A stretch of DNA of 64,000 nt from Cyclobacteriaceae bacterium (GCA_028281285.1 JANQKF010000029.1:1-64000); one strand, 5' to 3'; counted from the first letter of the stretch, positions 38,278 to 48,816 are shown. Notes: generated by a model not told the origin, from the sequence alone. Numbers and translations are program-made.

Positions 38278-39463
38278 GAAAGTAGTCCTTGCCTTTAGCG
38301 GAGGGCTCGATACCTCTTACTGTGTAAAATACCTTTCTGAAGACAAGGGTCTGGAAGTCCACTCGGTATTGGTGAATACAGGTGGATTTAGTCCTGAGGA
38401 ACTAAGAAATGTAGAAGCACGAGCTTACGAACTAGGAGTGAAGACCCATACTACGATTGAGGAGACAGAAAACTATTACCAGAAGGTGGTCAAGTATCTG
38501 ATCTTCGGAAATGTGCTGAAGAATGGCACCTATCCTCTTTCTGTAAGTGCAGAAAGGATAAGCCAGGCTATGGCGATTGCCAGACATGCACAGAATCTTG
38601 ATGCCGATTTTATTGCTCATGGAAGCACTGGAGCTGGAAACGATCAAGTTCGCTTCGATATGATTTTTCAAACGTTTCTTCCGAATGCGGAGATCATCAC
38701 CCCGATTCGGGACATGAAACTATCTCGAGAAGAAGAGATAGAATATCTCAAATCCAAAGGAGTGGAAATGGACTTTGAAAAGGCAGCTTACTCTGTAAAC
38801 CAAGGACTTTGGGGAACTTCTGTTGGTGGGAAAGAGACTTTGAGTTCAAATGGTTATCTACCGGAAGAAGCATTTCCAACTCAAGTTTCCAAAGATGTGC
38901 CGGAAGAAATTGAGCTCGGATATGAAAAAGGGGAATTAAAATCCGTAAATGATAAAGATTTCGAAAGTTCAGTAAAGGCGATTCAATATCTGGAGTCTTT
39001 GGCTGCTCCTTTTGGTATCGGCCGAGATATTCATGTGGGTGACACCATTATTGGTATCAAGGGCCGAGTGGGGTTTGAGGCAGCATCGGCCATTCTCACC
39101 ATCAAAGCTCATCAAGCATTGGAGAAACATATACTCACCAAATGGCAAATTTATTGGAAAGATCAGATCGCTTCTTTCTATGGTAATTGGCTTCACGAAG
39201 GTCAGTTCATGGATCCGGTCATGCGAGACTTTGAGCAAATGTTGGAGAGTACCCAAAGGAATGTGACTGGAAGGGTATTCGTAAAACTTCATCCTTATCA
39301 TTTCCAGATTCTGGGCATAGAGTCAAAACATGATTTGATGGCAGCCAAATTTGGGCACTATGGTGAAATGAATAATGCCTGGACCGGAGATGATGTGAAA
39401 GGCTTTGCCAAGATTTTTGGCAATCAGAATGCGATTTATCATCAAATCAATTCAGAACTATGA
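38267..39463 (+). CDS. argG: Argininosuccinate synthase
   Basis: VVLAFSGGLDTSYCVKYL, AHGSTGAGNDQVRFD. Confidence 0.95.
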   Translation: MENKKVVLAFSGGLDTSYCVKYLSEDKGLEVHSVLVNTGGFSPEELRNVEARAYELGVKTHTTIEETENYYQKVVKYLIFGNVLKNGTYPLSVSAERISQAMAIARHAQNLDADFIAHGSTGAGNDQVRFDMIFQTFLPNAEIITPIRDMKLSREEEIEYLKSKGVEMDFEKAAYSVNQGLWGTSVGGKETLSSNGYLPEEAFPTQVSKDVPEEIELGYEKGELKSVNDKDFESSVKAIQYLESLAAPFGIGRDIHVGDTIIGIKGRVGFEAASAILTIKAHQALEKHILTKWQIYWKDQIASFYGNWLHEGQFMDPVMRDFEQMLESTQRNVTGRVFVKLHPYHFQILGIESKHDLMAAKFGHYGEMNNAWTGDDVKGFAKIFGNQNAIYHQINSEL

Positions 39464-40413
39464 TCAAGGCAGGAATAGTAGGCGGAGCAGGCTACACAGG
39501 AGGAGAATTAACTCGATTGCTTCTGAATCATCCCGAGGTGGAATTACATTTTGTTCAGAGCCGAAGTCAGGCAGGCAAGAAATTAAGCAGTTCCTTCCCT
39601 GATTTGGTTGGTGAAACCGAGTTGAATTTTGTTGAAAATCACCTGGTTGATGTTGATGTGATTTTCCTTTGCATGGGACATGGGGCCTCTACCGAATTTT
39701 TTGAGAAGAATGAACTTCCGGATTCAATCAAGGTGATTGACCTGAGTCAGGACTACCGTTTGGATGATGACAAGGTATACGGGCTTCCTGAGCTGAATAA
39801 AGAGGAAATCAAGGAGGCAGAATTTGTAGCCAATCCCGGTTGTTTTGCTACTGCAATCGAATTGGCACTTTTGCCACTTGCCTATAATGGTATGCTCAAG
39901 GAAGTGCACGTTTCGGGAATTACCGGTTCGACTGGAGCTGGTATTAAACCATCCGATACTACTCATTTCAGCTGGCGAAGCAGCAATATTTCGACCTACA
40001 AGGTATTCACCCATCAGCATTTGGCAGAAGTGACTAAGAGTTTGATGTTGCATCAACCTTGGTTCGATAAGCCCATCAACTTCATTCCGTATCGTGGAAA
40101 TTTCACCCGGGGAATTTTGGTGACTGCTTATCAATATTGTGAGTGGTCGTTGGAAGAGGCGATTCGAGTATATCAAGAATACTATGAAGATGCTCCATTT
40201 ACCTGGGTGGCCGATGAAGCATTGGACGTAAAGCAAGTAGTCAATACCAACAAGTGCCTGGTGCATTTAGAAATGCACAATGGCTATCTAATGGTTCAGT
40301 CAGCCATTGACAATTTGTTGAAGGGAGCATCCGGTCAGGCGGTTCAAAACATGAATTTGATGTTTGGCTTCGATGAAACTATGGGGTTAAAACTTAAAGC
40401 AAGCATATTCTAA
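39460..40413 (+). CDS. argC: N-acetyl-gamma-glutamyl-phosphate reductase
   Basis: KAGIVGGAGYTGGELTRLLLNHPEVEL, EFVANPGCFATAIELALLPL. Confidence 0.95.
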   Translation: MIKAGIVGGAGYTGGELTRLLLNHPEVELHFVQSRSQAGKKLSSSFPDLVGETELNFVENHLVDVDVIFLCMGHGASTEFFEKNELPDSIKVIDLSQDYRLDDDKVYGLPELNKEEIKEAEFVANPGCFATAIELALLPLAYNGMLKEVHVSGITGSTGAGIKPSDTTHFSWRSSNISTYKVFTHQHLAEVTKSLMLHQPWFDKPINFIPYRGNFTRGILVTAYQYCEWSLEEAIRVYQEYYEDAPFTWVADEALDVKQVVNTNKCLVHLEMHNGYLMVQSAIDNLLKGASGQAVQNMNLMFGFDETMGLKLKASIF

Positions 40414-41537
40414 TGGAACTTTTTGATGTATATCCGCTCTATCCCATCGAGCCAGTCAAAGGCTTGGGTTCGAAGCTATGGGATACCGAAGGGACCGAAT
40501 ACCTTGATTTGTACGGAGGTCATGCCGTAATATCGATTGGTCACAGCCATCCTCACCATGTCCAAAAAATTTCTGAGCAACTTTCCAAGTTGGGTTTTTA
40601 CTCCAATGCTGTGCTGAATTCACTTCAAAGCGAATTGGCAGACAAACTCGGCCAACTCTCCGGGTACCAAGACTATAAACTATTTCTGTGTAGCACTGGC
40701 GCTGAGGCCAATGAGAATGCACTAAAACTAGCTTCGTTTCATACCGGTAGAAAGAAAGTGGTGGCCTTAGAAAATGGATTCCATGGTCGAACTTCTGGTG
40801 CTGTGGCGATCACTGATAACCCAAAAATAGTTTCCCCTTTTAATTCCGATCATGAAGTAGAATTGATACCGCTCAATGATATGGATGCGCTTGAATTGGC
40901 TATTGATGAAGACACAGCAGCATTCATTGTTGAGGGGATACAGGGTATTGCCGGTATTTACATGCCTGACAATGAATTTCTTGTAAAAGCACAGGAACTC
41001 TGTGAAAAGCATGGTGTAGCTTTCATCTTGGACGAAGTCCAGTCTGGAGCTGGGAGAACAGGAAAGTTCTTCGCTCACCAACATGCTTCGGTCCGACCCG
41101 ACATTATCACATTGGCAAAAGGGATTGGCAATGGGTTTCCGGTGGCTATGGTATTAATCTCTCCGGAAATAGAACCTTGGCATGGTATGCTGGGAACTAC
41201 GTTTGGTGGAAACCACTTGGCCTGTTCAGCGGCTTTGGCAGTGTTGGAGGTGATTCAAAAAGAGAAATTGATGATCAATTCGAAGGAACTTGGGAACTAC
41301 TTGAAGTCAGAATTAAGTGCCTTCAATCAAGTGAAGGTAGTACGTGGCGATGGGCTGATGATTGGGGCTGAATTCGATTTCCCTATTGCCGAATTAAGAA
41401 AGAAATTGCTTTTTGAACACAAGTGTTTCACAGGTTCGGCAGCCAATAAGAATACACTTCGTCTACTGCCTCCTTTGAATGTCTCTAAGGAAGAACTGGA
41501 TCAGTTTTTATCAGCACTTAAAGAGGAACTAGTATGA
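40413..41537 (+). CDS. argD: Acetylornithine aminotransferase-type class III aminotransferase
   Basis: GHSHPHHVQKI, FCSTGAEANENALKLASFHTGRKK, FILDEVQSGAGRTGKFFAHQ; position in the arginine cluster. Confidence 0.9.
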   Translation: MELFDVYPLYPIEPVKGLGSKLWDTEGTEYLDLYGGHAVISIGHSHPHHVQKISEQLSKLGFYSNAVLNSLQSELADKLGQLSGYQDYKLFLCSTGAEANENALKLASFHTGRKKVVALENGFHGRTSGAVAITDNPKIVSPFNSDHEVELIPLNDMDALELAIDEDTAAFIVEGIQGIAGIYMPDNEFLVKAQELCEKHGVAFILDEVQSGAGRTGKFFAHQHASVRPDIITLAKGIGNGFPVAMVLISPEIEPWHGMLGTTFGGNHLACSAALAVLEVIQKEKLMINSKELGNYLKSELSAFNQVKVVRGDGLMIGAEFDFPIAELRKKLLFEHKCFTGSAANKNTLRLLPPLNVSKEELDQFLSALKEELV

Positions 41538-42475
41538 AACATTTTACAAGTATATCGGATGTGGCTGATTTGGATCAGTTGGTGTCGGATGCTATGGCGT
41601 TTAAACAAAACCCTCAGTTATCTAACGCGGGAGACAAAAAGAAAGTGGGCCTTATTTTTCTCAATCCAAGCCTTCGGACACGATTGAGTTCCCAGATTGC
41701 GGCTCAAAACCTGGGAGCAGAGGCGATTATCCTCGACATTGGAAAAGATGGATGGGCACTGGAATTCGAAGATGGTGTCATTATGAATGGCAATAAGGCG
41801 GAACATATCAAAGAAGCTGCCGGTGTGATGGGAAGGTACTTTGATGTGCTTGGAGTACGTACCTTTCCCCTGCTCCAGAATAGAAATGAGGACTACTCGG
41901 AAAAACTATTGAATGCGTTTATTGAATATGCCGGAATTCCCATTGTTAGTCTTGAGAGTGCCACGAGACATCCACTTCAAAGTCTTGCCGATTTAATGAC
42001 CATCAAAGAACATTGGTCAAAGCCTGAAAAACCCAGAGTGGTGTTGACCTGGGCGCCTCATATTAAGCCCTTGCCTCAAGCCGTGGCCAATTCATTTGTG
42101 GAATGGATGAATAAGGCAGAAGTGAATTTGACCATAACCAATCCAGAGGGATACGATTTGTCTCCTGAATTTACGGAAGGCGTTTCTATCACCCATGATC
42201 AAAAAGAGGCGCTCAAAGATGCTGACTTCGTGTATGTAAAAAACTGGTCTTCTTTTCAAGAATATGGAAAAGTACTATCTCAGGATTCCAGTTGGACCAT
42301 TGGTAACAAGCATTTGTCACTCACCAATAATGCCAGGGTGATGCATTGTTTGCCTGTGCGAAGAGGGTTGGTGATCGAGAATGAGATTTTAGATGGACCG
42401 AATGCTATTCACCTCGATCAGTCTGAAAATAGAGTTTATGCTGCCCAGGCAGTGCTTAACGAATTGTTAAAATAA
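41534..42475 (+). CDS. argF': N-acetyl/N-succinylornithine carbamoyltransferase (ArgF')
   Basis: FLNPSLRTRLSSQIAAQNLG, ATRHPLQSLADLMTI, MHCLPVRRG; resembles the B. fragilis succinylornithine transcarbamylase rather than classical OTCase. Confidence 0.9.
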   Translation: MKHFTSISDVADLDQLVSDAMAFKQNPQLSNAGDKKKVGLIFLNPSLRTRLSSQIAAQNLGAEAIILDIGKDGWALEFEDGVIMNGNKAEHIKEAAGVMGRYFDVLGVRTFPLLQNRNEDYSEKLLNAFIEYAGIPIVSLESATRHPLQSLADLMTIKEHWSKPEKPRVVLTWAPHIKPLPQAVANSFVEWMNKAEVNLTITNPEGYDLSPEFTEGVSITHDQKEALKDADFVYVKNWSSFQEYGKVLSQDSSWTIGNKHLSLTNNARVMHCLPVRRGLVIENEILDGPNAIHLDQSENRVYAAQAVLNELLK

Positions 42476-43266
42476 TGACAGAACTGACCATTATAAAAAT
42501 AGGAGGGAAAGTCATTGATGACGCTGAAGCATTGTCTCAGTTTTTGAGTGACTTTGCCAAAATCGAAGGAGACAAAATTCTTGTTCATGGTGGAGGTAAG
42601 ATTGCTTCAAAAACCGGAGAAAAACTGGGTATTGCTCCTAAAATGGCCGATGGTAGAAGAATCACTGATAGCGAAACCCTTGATTTAGTCACCATGGTGT
42701 ACGGAGGCCTTGTGAATAAGAAGATAGTAAGTGGACTTCAGTCCTATGGTGTGAACGCCTTGGGGCTTTCAGGTGCAGATGGTAATCTGCTAAGAGCAAC
42801 CAAGCGCCCGGTGAAAGAAATCGATTACGGATATGCCGGTGATGTTGAAGTTGAGGGAGTGAATATCACATTCCTGGAAAAGCTGTTAAAGGCAAATATC
42901 ACACCGGTTATTTGTTCTTTGACACATGATGGGGAAGGTTCTATGTTAAATACGAATGCGGACACCATCGCCTCAATTGTTGGGAGAGCAATGGCTGAAG
43001 GCTGCAAGGTGGACCTTATTTACTGCTTTGAGCAAAAAGGAGTTTTATGGGACTTGGAGAATGAAGAGGTGATTTCGGAAATGGACAAGGTTTATTATCA
43101 TGAATTGAAGAATCAAGGCATTATCAATGAAGGAATGATTCCTAAGTTGGATAACGCATTTGATGCATTGAAGGCGGGGGTTTATACGGTGAAAATCGGT
43201 CATTTTGATCAAGTACTCGAATTGGTTCACGGACTCGGGCACGGCACTTTAATCAAGAATCGATGA
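42475..43266 (+). CDS. argB: Acetylglutamate kinase
   Basis: IIKIGGKVIDD, ILVHGGGKIASKTGEKLG, GLSGADGNLLRATKR. Confidence 0.93.
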   Translation: MTELTIIKIGGKVIDDAEALSQFLSDFAKIEGDKILVHGGGKIASKTGEKLGIAPKMADGRRITDSETLDLVTMVYGGLVNKKIVSGLQSYGVNALGLSGADGNLLRATKRPVKEIDYGYAGDVEVEGVNITFLEKLLKANITPVICSLTHDGEGSMLNTNADTIASIVGRAMAEGCKVDLIYCFEQKGVLWDLENEEVISEMDKVYYHELKNQGIINEGMIPKLDNAFDALKAGVYTVKIGHFDQVLELVHGLGHGTLIKNR

Positions 43267-44327
43267 GCAAATACGAAAAAGCCATAGAACTATTAAAGCA
43301 ACTCATTGAAACTCCGTCTTTCAGTAGGGAAGAACACAAAACTGCTGATATAATCCAGCGATTTCTAATTTCGGAAGGAATTAAGACCGAACGTCTTGGC
43401 AACAATGTTTGGGCGAAGAACGCACATTTCGATTCTTCGAAGCCGACCATACTTCTCAATTCCCATCATGACACAGTTAAGCCAAATAGTGGCTATACGA
43501 ACGATCCCTTTCAGGCTTTGGAAACAGATGGCCGACTTTATGGACTTGGAAGCAATGATGCAGGCGGACCTTTAGTGGCTTTGGTTGCCGCATTCCTACA
43601 TTTCAATCAAGCAACCAAATTGGATTGTAACCTGATTATTGCAGCAACAGCTGAAGAAGAAATATCAGGTAAAGATGGAATAGAGTCATTGTTGCCCAAA
43701 CTTCCTAAGATTGATTTCGCGATAGTAGGAGAACCGACATTGATGCAAATGGCAATAGCCGAAAAAGGGCTGATGGTGCTTGATTGTGTAGCTCGTGGAA
43801 AGGCGGGTCATGCCGCAAGAGAGGAGGGTGAAAATGCTATTTACAAAGCAATGAAAGACATTAATTGGTTTAATAAGTTCTCATTTCCTAAAGTCTCTGA
43901 AACGTTGGGGCCGGTGAAAATGAGCACTACTATGATCGAGGCGGGTAACCAACATAATGTGGTACCTCACGAATGTAGTTTCGTGGTCGATGTTCGCACG
44001 ACTGATGCCTATTCGAACGAAGAAACTTTGGATATAATCCGCGAACATGTGAGTTCGGAGGTGAATCCAAGATCCACTCGCTTGAACCCTTCAGGGATTT
44101 CAAAGGATCACCCTATCGTTAAGGCAGGCTTGGAAATAGGAATTGAAACTTACGGTTCTCCCACTTTATCGGACCAGGCGTTGATACCCTATCCGTCTGT
44201 AAAAATTGGACCAGGAGACTCAGCGCGTTCGCATAGTGCTGACGAGTTCATTTGTTTGAGTGAAATAGAAGAGGGAATTGAATTGTATATAAAATTATTA
44301 AGTCATGTCATTACGAGGAATGAGTAA
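43263..44327 (+). CDS. M20 family metallo-hydrolase (ArgE/DapE-like)
   Basis: TILLNSHHDTVKPNSGYTNDPF, GSNDAGGPLVAL, ATAEEEISGKDGIESLL; position in the arginine cluster. Confidence 0.9.
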   Translation: MSKYEKAIELLKQLIETPSFSREEHKTADIIQRFLISEGIKTERLGNNVWAKNAHFDSSKPTILLNSHHDTVKPNSGYTNDPFQALETDGRLYGLGSNDAGGPLVALVAAFLHFNQATKLDCNLIIAATAEEEISGKDGIESLLPKLPKIDFAIVGEPTLMQMAIAEKGLMVLDCVARGKAGHAAREEGENAIYKAMKDINWFNKFSFPKVSETLGPVKMSTTMIEAGNQHNVVPHECSFVVDVRTTDAYSNEETLDIIREHVSSEVNPRSTRLNPSGISKDHPIVKAGLEIGIETYGSPTLSDQALIPYPSVKIGPGDSARSHSADEFICLSEIEEGIELYIKLLSHVITRNE

Positions 44328-44398
44328 GACGATTGACGAAGTAATCGCTCAATCATTTCAACGGATTGCTTCTCCCATAACCATGGGATCGCAATGAC
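44307..44398. repeat. Palindromic repeat GTCATTACGA...TCGCAATGAC overlapping the argE-like 3' end
   Basis: Terminal arms GTCATT.CGA/TCG.AATGAC with one mismatch; internal GATTGAC.../...GGATTGCTTC. Confidence 0.7.
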
Positions 44399-44415
44399 AG
44401 TAAAAGAGAAAGAAT

Positions 44416-45750
44416 ATGAAACTCTGGGAAAAAGAAACGAAAGTTGCTGAGTTGGTGGAGCGATATACTGTAGGTCGCGACCTTGAATTCGATATCCATC
44501 TGGCTCCATATGATGTGTTGGGCTCATTGGCTCATACCGAAATGCTTGCTCAGATTGGTTTGCTTGAAGAATCTGAAAAGGAGCAGATTCACAAAGAGTT
44601 GAAGATCATTTACACTGACATTCAATCCGGTGAGTTCAGTATCAAAGAAGGAGTAGAAGACATCCATTCTCAAGTAGAATTACTCCTCACTCAGCGTCTG
44701 GGTGACGTTGGGAAGAAGATACATAGCGGCCGTTCAAGAAATGATCAGGTACTGGTTGATCTCAAACTCTTTATGCGGAATGAGATCAAGGAGATTACAA
44801 AGTTGACCGAGAACCTTTTCGATCGATTGGTTGACCTGAGCCAAACTCATAAGACAGTTTTGATGCCCGGCTATACCCATATGCAGGTGGCCATGCCTTC
44901 TTCATTCGGTCTTTGGTTTGGAGCCTATGCCGAAAGCCTGGTTGATGATCTTCATTTTTTATACGCAGCTTACAGAATCATCAACAAAAACCCCTTGGGT
45001 TCAGGAGCCGGGTTTGGTTCCTCTTTCCCACTTGATCGAAAAATGACTGCTCAATTATTGGGGTTCGAAGACCTGAATTATAACGTAGTCTACGCCATGA
45101 TGGGGAGAGGTAAAGCAGAACGATCACTAGCAGTTGGAATGGCAGCGATAGGTGCGACTCTTGGAAAATTTGCGATGGACATCTGCCTATATATGGGTCA
45201 GGATTTTGGTTTCCTATCCTTCCCGGATGAGTTGACTACAGGCTCAAGCATTATGCCTCATAAGAAGAATCCGGATGTCTTCGAACTCATGCGCGGCAAG
45301 TGCAATCGAATTCAGGCATTGCCGAATGACATTGCCTTGATGACCGCAAATCTTCCGGTGGGCTACCATCGTGAAATGCAGTTGATTAAAGAAGTGTTGT
45401 TCCCGGCTATTCAGGATCTTAAGGATTCATTGGATATGGCTGATTATATGCTGGAGAAGATCAAGATTAATGATGATCTTATTGATCAGGAGAAATACAA
45501 ATACCTCTTTAGCGTGGAGGAAACGAACAAACTGGTACTTCAGGGAGTACCTTTCAGGGATGCTTATAAGCAAGTTGGGCTTGCAATAGAGCATGGAGGT
45601 TTTGATCCTGTAAAGGAGGTGAATCATTCCCATGAAGGGAGTATCGGTAACTTGAACTTGGAGGAGATAAAAGGAATGATGGAAGAAGCTCTAGATCAGT
45701 TTGAATTCGCCAAATGGAATGCAGCGATCTATTCATTGACTAAAGAATAA
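44416..45750 (+). CDS. argH: Argininosuccinate lyase
   Basis: VEDIHSQVELLL, GSGAGFGSSFPLDR, TGSSIMPHKKNPDVFELMRGKCNR. Confidence 0.95.
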   Translation: MKLWEKETKVAELVERYTVGRDLEFDIHLAPYDVLGSLAHTEMLAQIGLLEESEKEQIHKELKIIYTDIQSGEFSIKEGVEDIHSQVELLLTQRLGDVGKKIHSGRSRNDQVLVDLKLFMRNEIKEITKLTENLFDRLVDLSQTHKTVLMPGYTHMQVAMPSSFGLWFGAYAESLVDDLHFLYAAYRIINKNPLGSGAGFGSSFPLDRKMTAQLLGFEDLNYNVVYAMMGRGKAERSLAVGMAAIGATLGKFAMDICLYMGQDFGFLSFPDELTTGSSIMPHKKNPDVFELMRGKCNRIQALPNDIALMTANLPVGYHREMQLIKEVLFPAIQDLKDSLDMADYMLEKIKINDDLIDQEKYKYLFSVEETNKLVLQGVPFRDAYKQVGLAIEHGGFDPVKEVNHSHEGSIGNLNLEEIKGMMEEALDQFEFAKWNAAIYSLTKE

Positions 45751-46009
45751 ACCCATAAACAAACAAACCCACGGTCAACAACATTATCAAGGTGCATTGG
45801 GCTCGTGTATTTTTCTTGATGGTCATGGAGCTAAGGAGTTTTGTGGAGTATCCCAAGGCCATAAGCATAGCGACCAGCCCCAAGCCTCCCACGAATCCGT
45901 TTAACCAATTGCTCAAATCGATCAGGTAATCGACCAATGTGGTGACAACTGTCACCGCAAAAAAGATCCAGGTCAGTCTCAATCGTTTCTCCTCACTCAT
46001 GGCAACCAA
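45740..46009 (-). CDS. Small hypothetical membrane protein
   Basis: About 89 aa with three hydrophobic segments; overlaps the GT9 gene on the same strand. Confidence 0.55.
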   Translation of the reverse strand: MVAMSEEKRLRLTWIFFAVTVVTTLVDYLIDLSNWLNGFVGGLGLVAMLMALGYSTKLLSSMTIKKNTRAQCTLIMLLTVGLFVYGFIL

Positions 46010-47010
46010 AAATCAAAAATAATTTCATTCATACACTTGAAATGTCCTTTAGGGCATTTGTCATAACCGATTTTGGAGCATGGTCGGCATTTAAGACCTT
46101 TCTTTTCCAGGATGGTGAACTTGGTCTGGTAAGGATACATTCCAAATTCAGGAATCGTATTTCCCCAAATGGAAAACACATTCTTATTCAAAGCCGCTGC
46201 AATATGCATGAGGCCGGTATCATGAGAGAATACATAAGAGGCTCGTTTTATAATGGAGGCCGATTGGTTGAGATTGTATTTGCCACAGGCATTGTAGATG
46301 AGCGCCTTCTTACCAAGTTTATCCAACGAGTCGGCCATGTCTTCAGATTCACTCGCACGATCAAAGAACTCTTCGATTTTACGTCCGTTTTCCTCGTCCT
46401 CTTTACCACCTAAGAGCACTATGGGTTTGTTGATCTTGTCACAGAGCTCAATCATTCGATCGAGCGGTAGCTTTTTCGTTCCATGTTGCCCCCCAATTCC
46501 AAATGCCACGATATCACCTCGATGGGTTTCGGGAAGCCAATCTTCCTCAATCTCGTCTTTCTCGGGGATGAAGTAATCCAGTCCAAGGGCATCTTTTTTG
46601 ATTCCAAGTGGCTCCAACGTTTCCATATAACGATCCACAATGTGGACGTTTGGAAGCTTGTCGATTTTTAAATTGACGATCAACCACTTTTCCCAATTGA
46701 GCTTTGGGAATGCCCTGGAAGGCTTTTTCAGTTTTGATTTGATCAGTCGGGTGCGCAGGTTATTATGCAGATCGACTACAAAGTCAAAGTTCTCCTTCTT
46801 GAGCCGGGCCACAAGGTCATCAAGTTTACCTTCAAGAAAATGAAGTCGGTCGATGTAAGGATTGGCCTCTAATATGCCAGCGAATTGCTTCTTGGTGCAA
46901 TAATGGACTTCTGCATCATCCAATTGTGCCTTTAATACCCGCACCACAGGTGTGGTTAGCACAATATCCCCGATTGATGAAAACCGGATGACAAGGATTT
47001 TTTTAGGCAT
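45997..47010 (-). CDS. Glycosyltransferase family 9 (heptosyltransferase-like)
   Basis: KILVIRFSSIGDIVLTTPVVRVLKAQL, SHDTGLMHIAAALNKNVFSIWGNT. Confidence 0.93.
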   Translation of the reverse strand: MPKKILVIRFSSIGDIVLTTPVVRVLKAQLDDAEVHYCTKKQFAGILEANPYIDRLHFLEGKLDDLVARLKKENFDFVVDLHNNLRTRLIKSKLKKPSRAFPKLNWEKWLIVNLKIDKLPNVHIVDRYMETLEPLGIKKDALGLDYFIPEKDEIEEDWLPETHRGDIVAFGIGGQHGTKKLPLDRMIELCDKINKPIVLLGGKEDEENGRKIEEFFDRASESEDMADSLDKLGKKALIYNACGKYNLNQSASIIKRASYVFSHDTGLMHIAAALNKNVFSIWGNTIPEFGMYPYQTKFTILEKKGLKCRPCSKIGYDKCPKGHFKCMNEIIFDFWLP

Positions 47011-48715
47011 GCGAAGCTATTTTCTCTTTTCGCTCGCGAAAGTAGTTCCCAATTTCTTCAACACCTAGCGCGTTGAACGTCATTTCTGCGGTGAGCCCAC
47101 CCTTTCTTCCGGCCAACAATCCATAATACATGTGATCATAGCCGGCCATTTCGTGGGCATCCGGATTGATAGAGAGTTTAACTCCTTGCTCAATGGCATA
47201 ATGCACCCATCTCCAGTCGAGGTCCAGTCGCCATGGGTTGGCGTTGATTTCAATGACCACATTGTGCCTAGCACAGTGGTCGATTACTGCCCTGTGATCT
47301 ATGGGATAACCCTCTCTTCTTAGCAATAATCTCCCCGTTGGATGACCCAGGATAGTAGTGTATGGGTTCTCCACTGCCGCTAACAATCTTGACGTGGCCT
47401 TGGCCCGATTCATATTAAGAATTGAGTGGACTGACGAAACGATAAAATCAAAACTCGAAAGGACTTCATCATCATAATCGAGCTTCCCGTCATAAAGGAT
47501 ATCCGATTCAATTCCTTTAAAAATTTTGAAGGGAGCCAGTTTTTTATTCAATTCATCGATTTCCGCATGTTGTTGAATGACTCGATCTTCATCCAGACCG
47601 TTGGCATAAAACGCTGATTTACTATGATCGCAAATACCTAAGTATTCGTAGCCTAAATCTTTGCAATGCTGAGCCATTTGTTCCAGACTGTGCTTCCCAT
47701 CACTATACGTAGAGTGATTATGGAGAATGCCTTTTAAATCAGACATCTCTACCAACTTGGGGAGTGCGTTGTTTTTGGCGGCCTCGAATTCGAAAGTGCC
47801 TTCGCGCAGTTCCGGTTCTATATAATCCATTCCAGCGACCATATAGATGTCCTTTTCTTCTTTAAACGGACCCGAGAGTGCGATATCCCTGAAATTCTCT
47901 TTTTCTTTTACCGGTGTCCCAAGGTGACCCGGGCTTCCGCTTCGGATGAAAAGATGATTTATGAAATTTGATTTCTCGGCAAAGTTCAATTCAAGCGGAA
48001 CCAGTGATTCTTTGTAAAGCCCTCTCCACACTACTGGGCCCGAATTGACATCGTCTTGAGCAAAGTCAGGACTAGCGTTTATTTTTTCTTCGGCCTGGTC
48101 AAAGTTGTCAGAACCAATTAGAATCTCGATCTTTTCAATAACCTCTATTCGTCTTCTTAGAGCCCCAATCTCATGGATAAGGGAATCTCCGAGTAGAGTA
48201 TTCAACGACTCAATAACTTCCTTGGTAAGCCCTTCTGCTTCTGCATAGTGTAATTTGTTGGCGTTGGCCTCCTTAAACTCCAATGCCTTAATAATGGTAT
48301 CTTGAGTCTTTTCACCAAAGCCTTTTAGTTGCGCTACTTTCCCTGTGTTGGCAGCCTCTTTGAGTTCATGACCACTTTCAATTCCGAGCTCTTTCCAAAG
48401 GACTTTGATCTTCTTGGGTCCAATACCTTTGATGTCTAATAGCTCAATTATTCCCTCGGGAGTTTCTTCCAGGTATTTAGAGAGTTGATCAGAGGTGCCG
48501 GTTTGTATAATTTCATTAATGGTCCCTGCAATTCCCTTGCCTACACCATCCAATCCCTGAAGTTCGTCAAGTGACATTCCCCCTAGTTCAATATCTGCTT
48601 TGTCAAGGTTATAAATGGCACTCTGGTACCCTCTGATTTTGAAACTGTTTTCATCATGCAACTCCATCAGGGCTGCCGTAAGTTTCAGTTGTTTAAGTAT
48701 TGATTTGTTATCCAA
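47003..48715 (-). CDS. polX: DNA polymerase/3'-5' exonuclease PolX (Pol X + PHP domains)
   Basis: HhH motifs (LDGVGKGIAGTINEI, IKGIGPKKIKVLWKELGI), PHP domain (GILHNHSTYSDGKHSLEQMA, INPDAHE). Confidence 0.92.
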   Translation of the reverse strand: MDNKSILKQLKLTAALMELHDENSFKIRGYQSAIYNLDKADIELGGMSLDELQGLDGVGKGIAGTINEIIQTGTSDQLSKYLEETPEGIIELLDIKGIGPKKIKVLWKELGIESGHELKEAANTGKVAQLKGFGEKTQDTIIKALEFKEANANKLHYAEAEGLTKEVIESLNTLLGDSLIHEIGALRRRIEVIEKIEILIGSDNFDQAEEKINASPDFAQDDVNSGPVVWRGLYKESLVPLELNFAEKSNFINHLFIRSGSPGHLGTPVKEKENFRDIALSGPFKEEKDIYMVAGMDYIEPELREGTFEFEAAKNNALPKLVEMSDLKGILHNHSTYSDGKHSLEQMAQHCKDLGYEYLGICDHSKSAFYANGLDEDRVIQQHAEIDELNKKLAPFKIFKGIESDILYDGKLDYDDEVLSSFDFIVSSVHSILNMNRAKATSRLLAAVENPYTTILGHPTGRLLLRREGYPIDHRAVIDHCARHNVVIEINANPWRLDLDWRWVHYAIEQGVKLSINPDAHEMAGYDHMYYGLLAGRKGGLTAEMTFNALGVEEIGNYFRERKEKIASHA

Positions 48716-48816
48716 GGTTTACCGTTTTAAGGTTTCTTTTGAAAGAATCTTCGTTCTTTTTTCAATGCGTGGAACATTTCCTAAATTCCCAAAAGGTACA
48801 CTAAATATAATGCTTT

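Noticed and set aside
39724-40266. 180-aa antisense ORF within argC
   Set aside because: Fully inside a well-supported gene on the other strand; composition looks like a shadow frame
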